A stretch of DNA of 64,000 nt from an uncultured Chthonomonas sp. GTDB taxonomy: Bacteria; Armatimonadota; Chthonomonadetes; Chthonomonadales; CAJBBX01. The stretch spans positions 1 to 64,000 of the forward strand of contig CAISJD010000158.1 of the NCBI GenBank assembly GCA_903885605.1, read 5' to 3'. A model generated the notes under the pieces. The model saw only the letters and a list, made by a program, of their open reading frames with translations, had not been told where the DNA came from and did no database searches. Position 1 is the first letter of the stretch. Each line of letters opens with the position of its first letter. A program made the position numbers and the translations under genes. This document shows positions 8,745-18,093 of this stretch, one piece after another.

Positions 8745-10505
8745 CTACTGGCGCGGGAAGCGGACCGTGGCCTCGATGCCGTTCCGGCTACTCATCTCGA
8801 AGGAGCCCCCAAGCCCTCCACGGACGAGGTCGTTCACGATCCGCAGCCCCAGGCGGTCGTTCGCCGCGGGGTTGAAGCCCTCCGGCAGCGGCCTCCCGTC
8901 GTTCGTCACGCGAATCTCGATGCGGCCGTCGGCGTCGTCAAGGTCGACGTGCACCTTGCCCTGGGTCCGCTCCTTGAAGCCGTGTTCGACGGCATTCTGC
9001 ACGAGCTCGTTCAGCACCAGGGCCACCGAGGTAGCCTGCGCCAGCGGCAACCAGACCTCCGGCCCGGAGACCTGCATCTGGATGCTCGTGTTCGGCTGAA
9101 CCACGCTCTGCTTGGTCGCCGTCAGGATCTGCTCCGCAAGGCGGTTGACGCAGACGCTCTCCAGGTCATCTCGCAGCAGTAGTTCGTGGACGGCCGCGAT
9201 GGCCAGGATGCGGTTCAGCGTGTCCGTCATGGCGTCTTCCACCGTGATGTACTTGCTGAACTTCGCCTGCAGTCGCACCAGCCCCACGATCTGCTGGAGG
9301 TTGTTTTTCACCCGGTGGTGCATCTCGCGGACGACGGCGGACTTCATCATGAACTTGGCTGCCACGATGGCCAGCGCCGCCTGCGCCCCCAGCGATCGGA
9401 GTATCGAGATCTCTTCCGGGGTGAACTCGTGGACCGCCTCGGTGTAGCAGTTCAGGACACCGATGATATCGCCCTTGTAGGTCAGCGGCACCGCTGCCAT
9501 GGAGCAGAGCCCCGCCCGCTCCGCGATGTCCGGGAACCGGTACTCCGGGTGGGTCCGCACGTCGCGGACCATCACCACCGTGCCCGTCTCCACGGCCTGG
9601 CCCGAGATGCTCTCACCGATGCGCACCCGCGGCTTGTTGGTGTACTCCAGGCTGCTGCTCTGCGTCGCTTTGATCTCCAGTTCGCCGGTGGACTTGTCCG
9701 CCAGCATCACGGTGCAGACCTTGTAGTTCATGGTCCGAGCCGTCATGTCCACGAGCGACTGGAGCATCTCATCGACGTAGACATTCTCGGTGACGGTCTT
9801 GCTCACCTCGGAGAGGTTGCGAAGGTGGGCGGCCGTGGTCTCCAGCCGCCGCGTGCGCCGGGCCTTGTCGATGGCGCCCGCCACCTGGTTTGCGATACCG
9901 GAGAGCATTCGGACCTGGATCCGGCTGTACTCGTGCGGCTTTCGGGTCCGCACGTTCACGACGCCGATCAGCTCGTTGCGCGAGACGAGCGGGACCGAGA
10001 GGATGCTCTCATACTCCTCCTCGCGGATCTCCGGGAAGTAGCGGAAACGGTGGTCGCGCGTGGCGTTCCGCGAGATGGCCACATAGCGCCGCTCACGCGC
10101 CACCCAGCCTGTGATGCCCTCGCCCAGCTTCAGCCGGATGCGCCGCACCATGGACTGCCCCGTCTCGTCGGCCGCGCGGAGTACGAGGTCGTCGTTGGCG
10201 CGGTCGTAGAGGTAGACCTGGCAGCTGTCAGTCTCGGTGACCTGGATGGCGATATCGGCCGTGACCTTGAGGATCTCCTCGAGGTCGAACGCCGAGCCGG
10301 TGGCTTCACCCACGCGCCGGAGGGCGTCGGCCTCGGCCTCGCGCTCCTCGATCTCGGCCTGCATCACCTCAATGAGCGCCATGGCCTCGGACATCTGCCG
10401 GTCGCGCTCCTCCAGGGCGGCTCGGAGCTTGCCGGGATCGGTCTCCGAGCGCCATGAGGTGCGCGGCGAGAGGCGCAGGCGGTGCGGTCGCGGTGTATGG
10501 GCCAC
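8745..10505 (-). CDS. GAF-domain sensor histidine kinase (HisKA_2/HWE type)
   Basis: Two GAF-like regions, REMHHRVKNNLQQIVGLVRLQ dimerisation/phosphoacceptor motif, HATPase N-box ELVQNAVEHGF. Confidence 0.92.
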   Translation of the reverse strand: MAHTPRPHRLRLSPRTSWRSETDPGKLRAALEERDRQMSEAMALIEVMQAEIEEREAEADALRRVGEATGSAFDLEEILKVTADIAIQVTETDSCQVYLYDRANDDLVLRAADETGQSMVRRIRLKLGEGITGWVARERRYVAISRNATRDHRFRYFPEIREEEYESILSVPLVSRNELIGVVNVRTRKPHEYSRIQVRMLSGIANQVAGAIDKARRTRRLETTAAHLRNLSEVSKTVTENVYVDEMLQSLVDMTARTMNYKVCTVMLADKSTGELEIKATQSSSLEYTNKPRVRIGESISGQAVETGTVVMVRDVRTHPEYRFPDIAERAGLCSMAAVPLTYKGDIIGVLNCYTEAVHEFTPEEISILRSLGAQAALAIVAAKFMMKSAVVREMHHRVKNNLQQIVGLVRLQAKFSKYITVEDAMTDTLNRILAIAAVHELLLRDDLESVCVNRLAEQILTATKQSVVQPNTSIQMQVSGPEVWLPLAQATSVALVLNELVQNAVEHGFKERTQGKVHVDLDDADGRIEIRVTNDGRPLPEGFNPAANDRLGLRIVNDLVRGGLGGSFEMSSRNGIEATVRFPRQ

Positions 10506-10517
10506 AGGCGTGCCCTG

Positions 10518-11114
10518 CTAGACGTTATGCGCGATGATGATAGCCTCGGCTATCTCGCGCATCGTCTTGCGGGTGTTCATGCTCTGGAGTTGGATGCGCC
10601 GGAACGCCTCCTGCTCCTTCAGCCCGTACTGGTCCATGAGGATGCCCTTGGCCCGGTCCACGACCTTGCGGGTCTCCAGCCGATCCTCCAGGTCCCGCGC
10701 TTCCTTGCTCAGCGCCTGGTGCTCGTTCCACCGCGACAGGGTCAACTCGATGGCGGGCACGAGGTCGGCTTCCTTGTAGGGCTTCACTAGGTAGCAGTAG
10801 ACGCCGGCGTCCTTGGCTCGGTTCACCAGGTCGATCTGGCTATAGGCCGTCAGGAGGAGCACCGGAGCGATCTTCTCCTCGCCGATGGCCTTGGCAGCTT
10901 CCAGTCCGTCCATGGCCGGCATCTTGATATCCATGATGACGACGTCGGGGTCCAGGGTGCGGGCCAATTCCAGGGCGCGGACGCCGTCGCCGGCCTCGCC
11001 CACGATGTCGTAGCCTGCATCCTCAAGCATCCTCTTCAGGTCCATGAGGATGATCGGCTCGTCATCGGCTATCAGTACGCGGGTTCGCGGTGTCGTGCTG
11101 GTGCCTTCAATCAC
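10518..11114 (-). CDS. Response regulator with ANTAR RNA-binding output domain
   Basis: Receiver LIADDEPIILMDL...DVVIMDIKMP...YLVKPY, then C-terminal ANTAR (VDRAKGILMDQYGLKEQEAFRRIQLQSMNTRKTMREIAEAII); GTG start at 11114. Confidence 0.9.
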   Translation of the reverse strand: MIEGTSTTPRTRVLIADDEPIILMDLKRMLEDAGYDIVGEAGDGVRALELARTLDPDVVIMDIKMPAMDGLEAAKAIGEEKIAPVLLLTAYSQIDLVNRAKDAGVYCYLVKPYKEADLVPAIELTLSRWNEHQALSKEARDLEDRLETRKVVDRAKGILMDQYGLKEQEAFRRIQLQSMNTRKTMREIAEAIIIAHNV

Positions 11115-11382
11115 TGGCGGTGGTCCTTTCCTGGGTGAGTTCACCCGATTGGAGGGCCGTGGTGCGGAAGTGGTGGAAAGCAACTTGAGCGGATTCGCAA
11201 GAACGGCGACTGCGGGCAGGCAGACAGACGGGGCCGCACCGTGGCGGTATGGCAGCGGGATCGGCGTTGACCCAGCGCACAATGGGCGCCCGGAGCGTCG
11301 GATGCGCTCACAGGCCGTGGGTGTATTATGTGTTCATGAGAGGCGCAATGTCAAACCCAATGCCCCTTCGGGGCGCCGTAAG

Positions 11383-12315
11383 TTGAGCGAGACACCAACG
11401 CATGGGGCGCCCGCCGCCCCGGCGCCCAGCCCAACATGGGCCGCGGCCGCCGCCACGGGCCTGCTCTATCTCGTCTTGTGGCAGGTGGCGCCGAGGATTC
11501 GCTGGGAGAGCCACGTTCCCACGGTGATCTCCACGCTGGGTTCCGTGACGCTTGCGCTGCTCTTCGGCGCCTATCTGGCCCGCTCGGCGTCGTCGGCCCG
11601 CGTAGCCCTCTGGCTCACCGGTGTGGCGACCCTCTGCGCCGTGCCCCTGCGGTTGGGAGCGGCCTTCGGCGCCATGCCGCAGCCGTGGCGGCTCATGGCG
11701 GGCGTGCCGGGGCTGCCGGACCTCTGTGTGGTGGCCCTGGCCGCCGGGCTGGGCGTGCAGCTCTCGAGGCTGCTGCGTGCGCCGAACCTGATCCTCCCTG
11801 TGGCGGTCGTCCTGGCCCTGACCGACATCTGGACCGTGATGCTCAACGGCCCCGTACAGCGGATCATGCAGAGCCAGACCGAGGCCGCGCAGCGCGTTAC
11901 GGCCGCCATGATGGTCGGCCTGCCGCCCAAGGAGCTCCAGACCGGCGCCGCACCCATGGCCGGAGCCGGGTTCGCGGACTTCCTCTTTGTGGCCTTCTTC
12001 GTGGCCTGCATCACGCGGTTCGCCCCGGCGGACGCCCTCTTCCGCTCAACCGTGAAGTGGGTTGTGGGGGTCCTGTCCCTCTACGTGCTGGTCGTCATGT
12101 TCAGCGGCCTGGCTCTGCCGGCACTGGTGCCCATCGCGGTAACGGTCATCGTCCTGCACCGGCGCCTCTTCACCTACACGCGCGCCGAGCTCTTCGCCAT
12201 GATCTACGCACTGCTGCTGTTGGCCGCCGTGATCGGGGGGATGTGGATGCTGTCGCGGCCCGGACCTGCGGCGCCGCGGCCGGCAGGGGAGCGAACCGGG
12301 GCGACTACGGGCTGA
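11383..12315 (+). CDS. Predicted multi-pass membrane protein of unknown function
   Basis: Several hydrophobic segments; start uncertain (TTG proposed), the full ORF begins at 11044. Confidence 0.6.
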   Translation: MSETPTHGAPAAPAPSPTWAAAAATGLLYLVLWQVAPRIRWESHVPTVISTLGSVTLALLFGAYLARSASSARVALWLTGVATLCAVPLRLGAAFGAMPQPWRLMAGVPGLPDLCVVALAAGLGVQLSRLLRAPNLILPVAVVLALTDIWTVMLNGPVQRIMQSQTEAAQRVTAAMMVGLPPKELQTGAAPMAGAGFADFLFVAFFVACITRFAPADALFRSTVKWVVGVLSLYVLVVMFSGLALPALVPIAVTVIVLHRRLFTYTRAELFAMIYALLLLAAVIGGMWMLSRPGPAAPRPAGERTGATTG

Positions 12316-14086
12316 ACGACGGCTCCGGCTGGTGGGAGTTAAGCCTCTCCTGCGCCGTCAGTGCCGGGGGCGTGCCCGGTGCGGCGGCCACGGCGCGTTG
12401 CCAGTGGTTGCGGGCTTCGGTCAGCGCTCCGCCCTGAAGGCACTGGTCGCCGGCCGATAGCTCCTGTTGCGCCGTGGCGGCGCGCGCCTCGAACACCGAC
12501 ATGTCGCCGGGCGCCATCGGGTCAGCCGCGCCCGATGCGCCGCCGTCGCCGCCGAGCCCTTCGGCGCCAAGATCGCCCAGCGCCTGCCGGGCCATCTGCA
12601 GGTTGTACCGGATGTCCTCGCGTAGCTTGTCGGCCGTGGCATCGCCGGCCGGCACGGCGCTGATCTGCGTCTCCGCCTCACGGAAGTACTGCGCCGCAGT
12701 GGTGGCGTCGCGCAGTTGAAGGGCCCTCAGTCCTGCCCGGTTCTGCAGGTCTGCCAGACCTACCCTCGCAGCCACCGAGGTCGGGCCAGTCGGTGATGCG
12801 CGAAGCGCCGATCGGTACGCGGTCTCGGCGCTCTCCAGATCACCCGCCTCGAAGGCCCGGTTTCCCGCGGTCAGCGCCTGGTTGGCTGCCATCTGGGCGC
12901 CGGCGCTCTGCTGCTGTTCCCACGCCTTCAGGAAGAGCAGCACCATCCCGACCACGGCCCCGGCCACGAGCACCGTGATCAGGAAGCCGTTCCAGAACGT
13001 CCGCACGCCGACGGGCATAGGGCGCCGGGCTCGCGTGGGCAGGGGAGGGGGCGCCGTCATGGTTGGAGCCATCGTGGTGATGCCCGGCCCGGCGGGAGGC
13101 GGTCCCGGATGCGGGGCGTAGCCTGTGTGCGTGTACCCGGTCGAGGCGGGCTGCGGCGGCGGGCCCCACGCCGGGGCCGGTTGCGGGCTCCAGGGCGCGG
13201 GCTGCGGCGCGGCGCCGTAGGGCTGCTGCGGGAAGGACTGCGTCTGGTAGACCGGCGGCATGGCAGCCTGCGGCGCGGTCTCGGCGGCTCGAAGCGCCGT
13301 CCGCATGGCGTCGGCCGTGGGCCACCGCTGGTCCGGCGTCTTGGAGAGCGCGCGCATCACGACCTGCTCCACGGCTCCCGAGGCGCCCGTCAGCGGCGGC
13401 GGCGTGGCGTGCATGATGGCGTGGGCGATGCCGATGACGCTGTCGCCGGTGAACGGCTTCCGGCCGGCGAGCATCTCGTAGAGCACCACGCCCAGGGCGA
13501 AGACGTCGGACCGCTGGTCCACCGGCTTGCCCTCGATCTGTTCCGGCGCCATGTAGCTGGGAGTGCCGAAGACCTGGCCGTCCGACGTGAGCGACGCCTC
13601 CTCGGTGAGCCGCGCGATGCCGAAGTCGGTGAGCTTGGGGTAGCCGTCGGGCTGCAGGTGGATGTTGTCCGGCTTCACGTCCCGATGCACCACGTTGTGG
13701 CTGTGGGCATGGGAGAGCGCGGAGAGCACCTGGCAGGCGATGTCGATGGCCTCGCGCAGGGGCAGGGCGCCGCGCATCTGGAGGGCGTCGCGCAGTGTGC
13801 CGCCGTCCAGGTACTCCATGGCGATGAAGTAGCGCCCCGCATCCTCGCCGAAGTCGTAGACGGTGACGATGCAGGGGTGGGAGAGCTTCCCGGCGGCGCG
13901 CGCCTCGCGGTTGAAGCGCTCGATGCGCTCCCGCCGCGCCGCGCCCTGCAGGTTCGGCGGGATGAGCAGCTCTTTGATGGCCAGCCGCCGGCCCATGGCC
14001 ACGTCGATCGCCTCGTACACGACATCGTTGGACCGCGCGATCTCCCGCACGATCCTGTACTTGCCGGCGATCGAGTCCGTGCTCAT
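12305..14086 (-). CDS. Membrane Ser/Thr protein kinase with C-terminal TPR-like region
   Basis: HRDVKPDN, DFGIARL, APEQIEG kinase motifs; single TM segment FLITVLVAGAVVGMVLLFL; ATGA overlap with the upstream gene. Confidence 0.95.
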   Translation of the reverse strand: MSTDSIAGKYRIVREIARSNDVVYEAIDVAMGRRLAIKELLIPPNLQGAARRERIERFNREARAAGKLSHPCIVTVYDFGEDAGRYFIAMEYLDGGTLRDALQMRGALPLREAIDIACQVLSALSHAHSHNVVHRDVKPDNIHLQPDGYPKLTDFGIARLTEEASLTSDGQVFGTPSYMAPEQIEGKPVDQRSDVFALGVVLYEMLAGRKPFTGDSVIGIAHAIMHATPPPLTGASGAVEQVVMRALSKTPDQRWPTADAMRTALRAAETAPQAAMPPVYQTQSFPQQPYGAAPQPAPWSPQPAPAWGPPPQPASTGYTHTGYAPHPGPPPAGPGITTMAPTMTAPPPLPTRARRPMPVGVRTFWNGFLITVLVAGAVVGMVLLFLKAWEQQQSAGAQMAANQALTAGNRAFEAGDLESAETAYRSALRASPTGPTSVAARVGLADLQNRAGLRALQLRDATTAAQYFREAETQISAVPAGDATADKLREDIRYNLQMARQALGDLGAEGLGGDGGASGAADPMAPGDMSVFEARAATAQQELSAGDQCLQGGALTEARNHWQRAVAAAPGTPPALTAQERLNSHQPEPSFSP

Positions 14087-14763
14087 TTCCGTCTTCGGCG
14101 ATGCTTGGGTGTGGCGAACTTCCTCGGGCCGAGCTGCGGCCGTCGGCTATGGTGGGCGCCCGTGTCGGATTGCGAGTCGTCATCGGTCTCGCTGTGCTGG
14201 CCTACGGGTTCGAGGAACTGCGGCGGGATCGGCTCGCTGAGCCAGATGCCCCGGCCGCGCGGGTAGAAAGCCACGCCGCCGTTGTAGGCCGCATGGGCAT
14301 CCACGCGGAAGACCCAGCCGACGACGCCGCGCCGCGTGGCGACCTCGGCGGCGCCGGATCGGCTGGTGGCCAGGTGCACATGCTGACGCCGCACGGGCTC
14401 GATGCCGGCGATCGACACCTTTGCCGCGTACTTGGGGCTCACGCCGTAGAAGAGTGAAGCCGGGGGCATGCCCGGCACCAGCGGCGCCGTCAGTTCCAGC
14501 GAATGGCCGAAGCGCGCCCGAAGCCGCCCATCCTCCAGCTCGAACCGATGCTTGGGATCGCCCCGGACGATGGCCAGCAGCTGCTCGTGGGGCGTCGGGA
14601 GTTCCGTCCTCTCCAGCGCGGCAATGATCGCCTCGCAGTCGACCCACCCGTTTTCATCCAGCGTCAGGCCCCCGCTTTCGGGCTTGTGCCGCAGCCAGAA
14701 CGCCAGCTTGCGGCGTCGGGCCGCGTAGTCCTCGTCCTCAATGTCCCAGATATTGTTTCCCAT
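14083..14763 (-). CDS. kptA: RNA 2'-phosphotransferase (KptA/Tpt1 family)
   Basis: LAFWLRHKPESGGLTLDENGWVD, HVHLATSRSGAAEVATRRG, basic C-terminal tail; TAATG overlap with PP2C and ATGA overlap with kinase. Confidence 0.92.
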   Translation of the reverse strand: MGNNIWDIEDEDYAARRRKLAFWLRHKPESGGLTLDENGWVDCEAIIAALERTELPTPHEQLLAIVRGDPKHRFELEDGRLRARFGHSLELTAPLVPGMPPASLFYGVSPKYAAKVSIAGIEPVRRQHVHLATSRSGAAEVATRRGVVGWVFRVDAHAAYNGGVAFYPRGRGIWLSEPIPPQFLEPVGQHSETDDDSQSDTGAHHSRRPQLGPRKFATPKHRRRRK

Positions 14764-15740
14764 TAGCGAATTCCAAACAGTCCTTTCCGCGCCGGAGCCG
14801 TCTTTGCGGCTCGGGAGGCGGCTTCAGCCGGCGCGGCGTCTGCGGCCTCGGCAGGCGCCTCCAGGGGCGCAGCCGTCCGTTCCACACCCAGAATATGGGC
14901 AATCAGCACGGTCACGTTGTCGCGCCCGCCCCGGCTGCACGCCAGCTGCACGAGTTGGCGGCACGCCTCGGAGGGGCACTCGCCCGTTGCGATTGCCCGT
15001 ATCTCATCGGCCTGCACATGGCCGGTAAGCCCGTCGGAGCAGAGCACCCAGCGGTCATCCCGTCGAACCTCGGCTGCGTAGACGTCCGCCTCCACGGCGG
15101 GCTGGTTGCCGATGCACCGGGTGATGATGTTCCGGTAGGGCGAGCACTCCGCCTGCGCCTCGGTCATCTGTCCCAGGCGAATCTGCTCGCCCACCCAGGA
15201 GTGGTCCTCGGTCACCTGCTGCACGGATCCCTCCCGCAACAGGTACGCGCGGCTGTCGCCGATCTGCGTCACGAAGGCCTGGCCGTTCACCAGCGTCAGC
15301 GCGGTGAGGGTCGTGCCCATGCCCGCTCGAGCCTGAACCGCCGTGGAGGCCCCAAAGACCTGGGCGTTGGCCTCCGCTGCCGCCGCCTTCAGCGCGGCTT
15401 CGAGTTCCGTCTCGGCCGAGCCGTAGTAGGAGGCCAGGAAGGTCTTGATAGCCATCTCGCTGGCGATCTGCCCGGCTGCGTGCCCTCCCATGCCGTCCGC
15501 TACGATGTAGACGCAGCCCCGGGCGGCCAGCAGGTCGGGCCGCTCAGGTTCATAGTACTCTGCCTTGTCTTCGTTGTTCTCGCGGATGCATCCCAGGTCT
15601 GTCTTCACGCCCACGCGCACGGTGACGCTGCAGGTCGGCGGACCGGCCTCGATGGCGGGGTAGCCGCGGACCAGCTCCGAGCGGTCGAACTTTGCGGTGA
15701 TCTCGTCGTCGCACCGGGTCTCGCCGGGCGCGTAGGTCAT
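14763..15740 (-). CDS. PP2C-family protein phosphatase
   Basis: RENNEDKAEYYE, VADGMGGHAAG, GDSRAYLLREG, SDGLTGHV motifs. Confidence 0.95.
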   Translation of the reverse strand: MTYAPGETRCDDEITAKFDRSELVRGYPAIEAGPPTCSVTVRVGVKTDLGCIRENNEDKAEYYEPERPDLLAARGCVYIVADGMGGHAAGQIASEMAIKTFLASYYGSAETELEAALKAAAAEANAQVFGASTAVQARAGMGTTLTALTLVNGQAFVTQIGDSRAYLLREGSVQQVTEDHSWVGEQIRLGQMTEAQAECSPYRNIITRCIGNQPAVEADVYAAEVRRDDRWVLCSDGLTGHVQADEIRAIATGECPSEACRQLVQLACSRGGRDNVTVLIAHILGVERTAAPLEAPAEAADAAPAEAASRAAKTAPARKGLFGIR

Positions 15741-16687
15741 GGTTCCTGGTCCCCGTCGGCCGGGCTGGGCAGGGCGGCATCGGTCGGCTCGGCCGTCTCC
15801 GGTGCGGCGGCCCCGGTCCAGCGGAAGACGAAGGAGCGCCGGCCGATCTGCACCTCGTCGCCGTCCAGCAGCGACTCGGGCTGCATGGGCGCCAGGCGCT
15901 TGCCGTTCATCAGCGTGCCGTTCGTGCTGCCGGTGTCCGTCAGGGTGCAGCCCAACTCATCGCAGGTCACGAGCGCGTGCAGGCCCGAGACGTAGGGGTC
16001 ATTGGCCAGCGGCACGGTGCAGGTCTGGCGCCTGCCCAGGGTCGTGTCGCCACAGGGAAGCGCGATCACGAACGACGCATCGGCCGTGTCAGTCAGCGTG
16101 GCCCGCGCGTCTCCCTGGTACTCGGCTGCCGCGGGTTCGTCCGGCGCGGGCGTCGGCGCCGCTTCTGCCGCGATCCGCCCCGGGGCGCTGACGGTGAGCG
16201 ACGATGAGCCGAACCGGATGACGGAGCCGTGCCCGGCGGGCGTGGGCTGGTTGGCCGGCACGGGGGAGCCGTCGACCTGGGTGCCGTTGGTGCTCCCGAA
16301 GTCGGTCACCGTGAGGCCGCGCTCGGCCAGCGTGACCGCGGCGTGCCTGCGCGAGACCGTGGCGTCGAGCAGTAGCACGTCGCATCCCTCGCGGCCCACG
16401 GTGTTGTCGCCGGCGTGCAGCGCGAAGGCGCGCCCCGTCCGGTCATCGGTCAGGCTGCAGCCGCTCTCCTCGGCCTGCGGCTCCGCCTCTGCGCCGGGCG
16501 TCGATCCGAGCAGGAAGCCACACTCGGAGCAGTAGGTCTCCAAATGCGAGTTCATGGTCCGGCAGATCGGGCAGGCCACGGAGGCCCCCATCTGCGTCGC
16601 TCCGCCGCCCGGCAGGCCCACCGCGCCCGCCACCAGCGTGGCCTCGGCGGCCGTCGTCTGGATCGTCCTATCCTGGATGTCGCTCAT
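15737..16687 (-). CDS. Zinc-ribbon protein with two FHA domains
   Basis: CPICRTMNSHLETYCSECG, then VGREGCDVLLLDATVSRRHAAV...GSTNGTQVDG and LGRRQTCTVPLANDPYVSGLHA...GSTNGTLMNG. Confidence 0.92.
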   Translation of the reverse strand: MSDIQDRTIQTTAAEATLVAGAVGLPGGGATQMGASVACPICRTMNSHLETYCSECGFLLGSTPGAEAEPQAEESGCSLTDDRTGRAFALHAGDNTVGREGCDVLLLDATVSRRHAAVTLAERGLTVTDFGSTNGTQVDGSPVPANQPTPAGHGSVIRFGSSSLTVSAPGRIAAEAAPTPAPDEPAAAEYQGDARATLTDTADASFVIALPCGDTTLGRRQTCTVPLANDPYVSGLHALVTCDELGCTLTDTGSTNGTLMNGKRLAPMQPESLLDGDEVQIGRRSFVFRWTGAAAPETAEPTDAALPSPADGDQEP

Positions 16688-16704
16688 TCCGCTGCCTCCG
16701 CGTC

Positions 16705-18054
16705 CTATGCCTTCGACTTGCCCTGATCGAGGTTGTGGATGGTGCCGATCAGCGTCTTCTCCGCCTCGCCGCCCTGCTGGATGGCCCCGATGGCCATGGT
16801 GACCTCGTTGGCCTGGTCCACGCGTCCGGCCTGCATCAGCGTCATGCGCGTCTTCTGCAACTCGCCGATGGCTCCCATGGCGGTCAGCTGCTGGGTCCGC
16901 ATGCCCATCATCGTCTTCTCGAGGTTCCGCGACGCCAGGTGGACCTCCAGTTCGCGCTGCACGACCGGGTTCTTCGACGCCTCCACGGCCGCCCGGTCGG
17001 CAACGAACTCCAGCGCGACATCGGCGCCCAGGGTCTCGGTGCGGCCCGATACCGCGTCATCGTAGGTCACGTCCACCCGAGCCACGCGGTAGACGCCCGC
17101 GGTGTGGGCGGCGAACTCCATCTCGGTCAGGTTCGTCACCGCCGCGCCGCGCTCTACGTCCGGCAGCGTGAACTCAACGGTTCGTCGGTCGAGCCGCGGC
17201 GACGGCACGCCGTAGACATAGCGGCACTGGACGCCGCGCGGCAGCGTGAAGCGCACGCGGACGTTCTTGGCCGAGATGGTCATCAGCGTCTCCATCTCGC
17301 GCCGGAAGACCTCCGGGATCAGCGACGGCTGCGCGATGTAGTAGTAGTTCCCGCCGCTCCGCCGGGCCATGCCGGCCATCAGCTCCTCGTTGTACTCGCC
17401 GCCGAAGCCCAGCGCGGTGACCACTACGCCCCGCTGCTTCAGCTCGCCGACCTGGTTCACGATCGATTGGAAGTCCTTGATCCCGGCTGTGGGCTCGCCG
17501 TCGGTGAGCACCAGGACGCGGCTCAGGTAGCCCGCGGCGCCCACGGAGGCCACCTGCGCCCCTGCGGCGACAATGCCGTCGTAGACGTTGGTGGTGTTGC
17601 CCGCCTGGATCCTCGCGATATGCTCCTTGATCAGCGCCTTGTTGAGCACCCGGCGCGCCGGCATCACGATGTCGACGCCCTCTTCGAACGTGACCACGGA
17701 GAGCACGTCCGACGGCTCCAGCAGGTCCACCACGTAGGAGCACGCCCGCTTCACGAACTCCAGCGGCTCGCCCTCCATGGAGCCCGAGCGGTCGATGGCG
17801 AGGCAGATGTTCAGCGGCATGCGCCGTCCCGCGGCGGCGCCGGACGCCCGCAGCGCGAGGAGCATATGCTCGCGAGAGCCGGCAAGCGTCAGGGCCTTCT
17901 GGGCGCCCGCAACGGCCTCCAGCTCCAGTGCGCGCAGGGGAGCGCCCATGGCCGTCCGCTGCAGGTCCATCGGCGGCGCCTGCCCGGTCAGCATGGTCCG
18001 GTCGGGGGAGCCTGCTGCGGGCATGCCGGTCATCGCCAGTGTTCGATCTTCCAT
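16705..18054 (-). CDS. VWA-domain protein (VIT/VWA type)
   Basis: MIDAS-type CLAIDRSGSMEGEPLEF and VLTDGEPTAGI; C-terminal beta-rich segment. Confidence 0.92.
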   Translation of the reverse strand: MEDRTLAMTGMPAAGSPDRTMLTGQAPPMDLQRTAMGAPLRALELEAVAGAQKALTLAGSREHMLLALRASGAAAGRRMPLNICLAIDRSGSMEGEPLEFVKRACSYVVDLLEPSDVLSVVTFEEGVDIVMPARRVLNKALIKEHIARIQAGNTTNVYDGIVAAGAQVASVGAAGYLSRVLVLTDGEPTAGIKDFQSIVNQVGELKQRGVVVTALGFGGEYNEELMAGMARRSGGNYYYIAQPSLIPEVFRREMETLMTISAKNVRVRFTLPRGVQCRYVYGVPSPRLDRRTVEFTLPDVERGAAVTNLTEMEFAAHTAGVYRVARVDVTYDDAVSGRTETLGADVALEFVADRAAVEASKNPVVQRELEVHLASRNLEKTMMGMRTQQLTAMGAIGELQKTRMTLMQAGRVDQANEVTMAIGAIQQGGEAEKTLIGTIHNLDQGKSKA

Positions 18055-18093
18055 TCGGTGGCTCCATGGCCCGGCGCGGCGCCGGGCATCGGT

